A DNA stretch of 64,000 nucleotides, from the NCBI GenBank assembly GCA_936432065.2, contig OW386287.2, positions 76,883,804 through 76,947,803 on the forward strand, in the 5' to 3' direction. Numbering within the stretch: the stretch's first letter is position 1; each line of letters starts with the position of its first letter. The notes under the pieces were generated by a model. It had not been told where the DNA came from, did not search any database, and saw only the letters and a program-made list of their open reading frames with translations. Below are positions 62,766 to 64,000 of the stretch, piece after piece. This DNA is from Rutpela maculata. Taxonomy: Eukaryota; Arthropoda; Insecta; Coleoptera; Cerambycidae. A program made the translations under genes and the position numbers.

Positions 62766-64000
62766 ACGTTTAACAATTATTAAAAGGTAAAATAATTTAA
62801 TAAAAGTGATTTACGCTCCCTCCCACCGACGGAAGACGCTTTTCAACATGTTGCAAATATTACATTTTTTTAAACAGTGTTGTGAACCGTCATTCAAATT
62901 ACCTCTTGCACAAAATTTTGGATGCAGAATTGGAAATCAGGAGCTGGTACCGATAATGTCGACAAAAAAAAGTTTATCTGAACTTAAATTAAAAAGTACA
63001 ACTGTAAAATAAAATGACACAAAATGTTCTTGTGAGTGGTATTCAGTTGCGTGCTCGTGTGCTGCTTTTCCTGAAAATTGTTTTAAGGGAAAAAGCAATA
63101 TGCATCATTTTATAATGATAGTGATTCTGACTAAAATGTTAGAATAGTTATACACAAAAATTACATAATATACAACATTCATGTTTTATTTAAAATATCT
63201 CCCTTTTCTGCTTTCTATTAAATATGCTAAATACCTAAAATAATATTTCTCACTAATGTTTTATTTCTTAAACAATACAAAAACGAGTAGAAGTTGTACT
63301 CGGGCATGGCCAATTGCGAATACCTATTTGATTAACATTTTAACACACAATTCACTTTGTATCGATTATTATTTTTTTAAATGAGTGGCCGCAATCGGCA
63401 ACGCTCGACTACTACTTTCATTCGTTTTGTTGTATTATTAACATAAAGTAATTCAAATTTGCAATTATATTAAACAATATAGTGCCTTTTACTGTTACAC
63501 TGTACCAATTATCGTGTAGACTATTTTTATTTTAATGCTGCATAATTACGCACCTCATAAAAAAAAATCATAAACAAAAAACTGTATACGTTATCGACAG
63601 GATCTTCTTTAAGAAAACTTTTTCAATATATGGACTATATTTGGTAAGCAGTTGTATATAAGAATATCATAAATTTAACATAGTTGTCCGCATATCGAAA
63701 TTTTTAGAACGTAAATATCAACCTTTTGATTTTAATTATTTTTTTCCAAAAAAAATATTCTTTTCAAAAATACCAATAGCTTAGTTCGAATCACGTGTAT
63801 CTTTTGAGTATACATACCAAAAATCAGATCGGTAGGTTACATAGTTTTTGTTTTAACGGAGAATAACAATTGTAAAACATAATTTTGTAATTATCAATGC
63901 GCCATCTTTTTTGCGATTTCTGAAGTTGCGCAAGAGAAAAAATTAATCCGACAAGTGTTTTCTAGTGCCCCAGGTAATGCTCTCTTCATTACTTATATCA
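62766..64000. other. No gene recognised
   Basis: AT-rich sequence, presumably METTL13 intron. No similarity to METTL13 later exons, to RT or to transposase was seen. Confidence 0.5.

Overview
The window is AT-rich animal DNA, almost certainly from an insect. It has spliced genes with short GT-AG introns, non-LTR retrotransposons (I-group and CR1/Jockey-group), Penelope and Tc1/mariner relics, tRNA-derived SINEs and a very dense population of small DNA transposons. No bacterial features, CRISPR array, rRNA gene or credible functional tRNA gene is visible. The order of insect cannot be fixed from the sequence alone.

Four host genes can be rebuilt exon by exon. (1) ALG9, minus strand, seven coding exons from 35744 down to 8190, 617 codons. 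Its first five introns are 54-66 bp and its last is about 25.4 kb, filled with transposons. (2) OSTC, plus strand, three exons 37554-38116, 149 aa. It lies head to head with ALG9 across a 1.8 kb gap. ALG9 builds the lipid-linked oligosaccharide used for N-glycosylation and OSTC is a subunit of the transferase that uses it, so the neighbours act in one ER pathway. (3) A calcium- and integrin-binding (CIB-family) EF-hand protein, minus strand, five exons 50817-44896, 184 aa, with a 4.8 kb intron full of repeats. (4) The 5' part of a METTL13-type eEF1A methyltransferase, plus strand, three exons 60506-61269, which runs out of the window through a phase-0 donor.

Layout: 1-8.2 kb is gene-free sequence downstream of ALG9, with RT and Tc1 relics. 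8.2-35.7 kb is ALG9; its giant intron carries a 3 kb foldback with about 940-bp arms (10499-13483), a SINE, a CR1/Jockey-type LINE with an intact 933-aa ORF (14896-17697), a 1.9 kb inverted-repeat element (20077-21978), several hAT MITEs and an almost full-length I-group LINE (27706-33305) with a perfect 12-bp target duplication. 35.7-38.2 kb is the ALG9/OSTC pair. 38.2-44.9 kb is a stack of nested repeats. 44.9-50.8 kb is the CIB gene. 51-60 kb is a run of short DNA transposons, many with readable target duplications: hAT-like with 8 bp, and a CACAG-ended family with 7 bp. 60.5-64 kb holds the start of METTL13 and its following intron.

The most notable signals are the N-glycosylation gene pair, the giant intron with two LINEs and a long hairpin, the chain of CACAG-ended elements inserted one beside another at near-identical 7-bp targets, and the many nested insertions whose order can be read from their target duplications.
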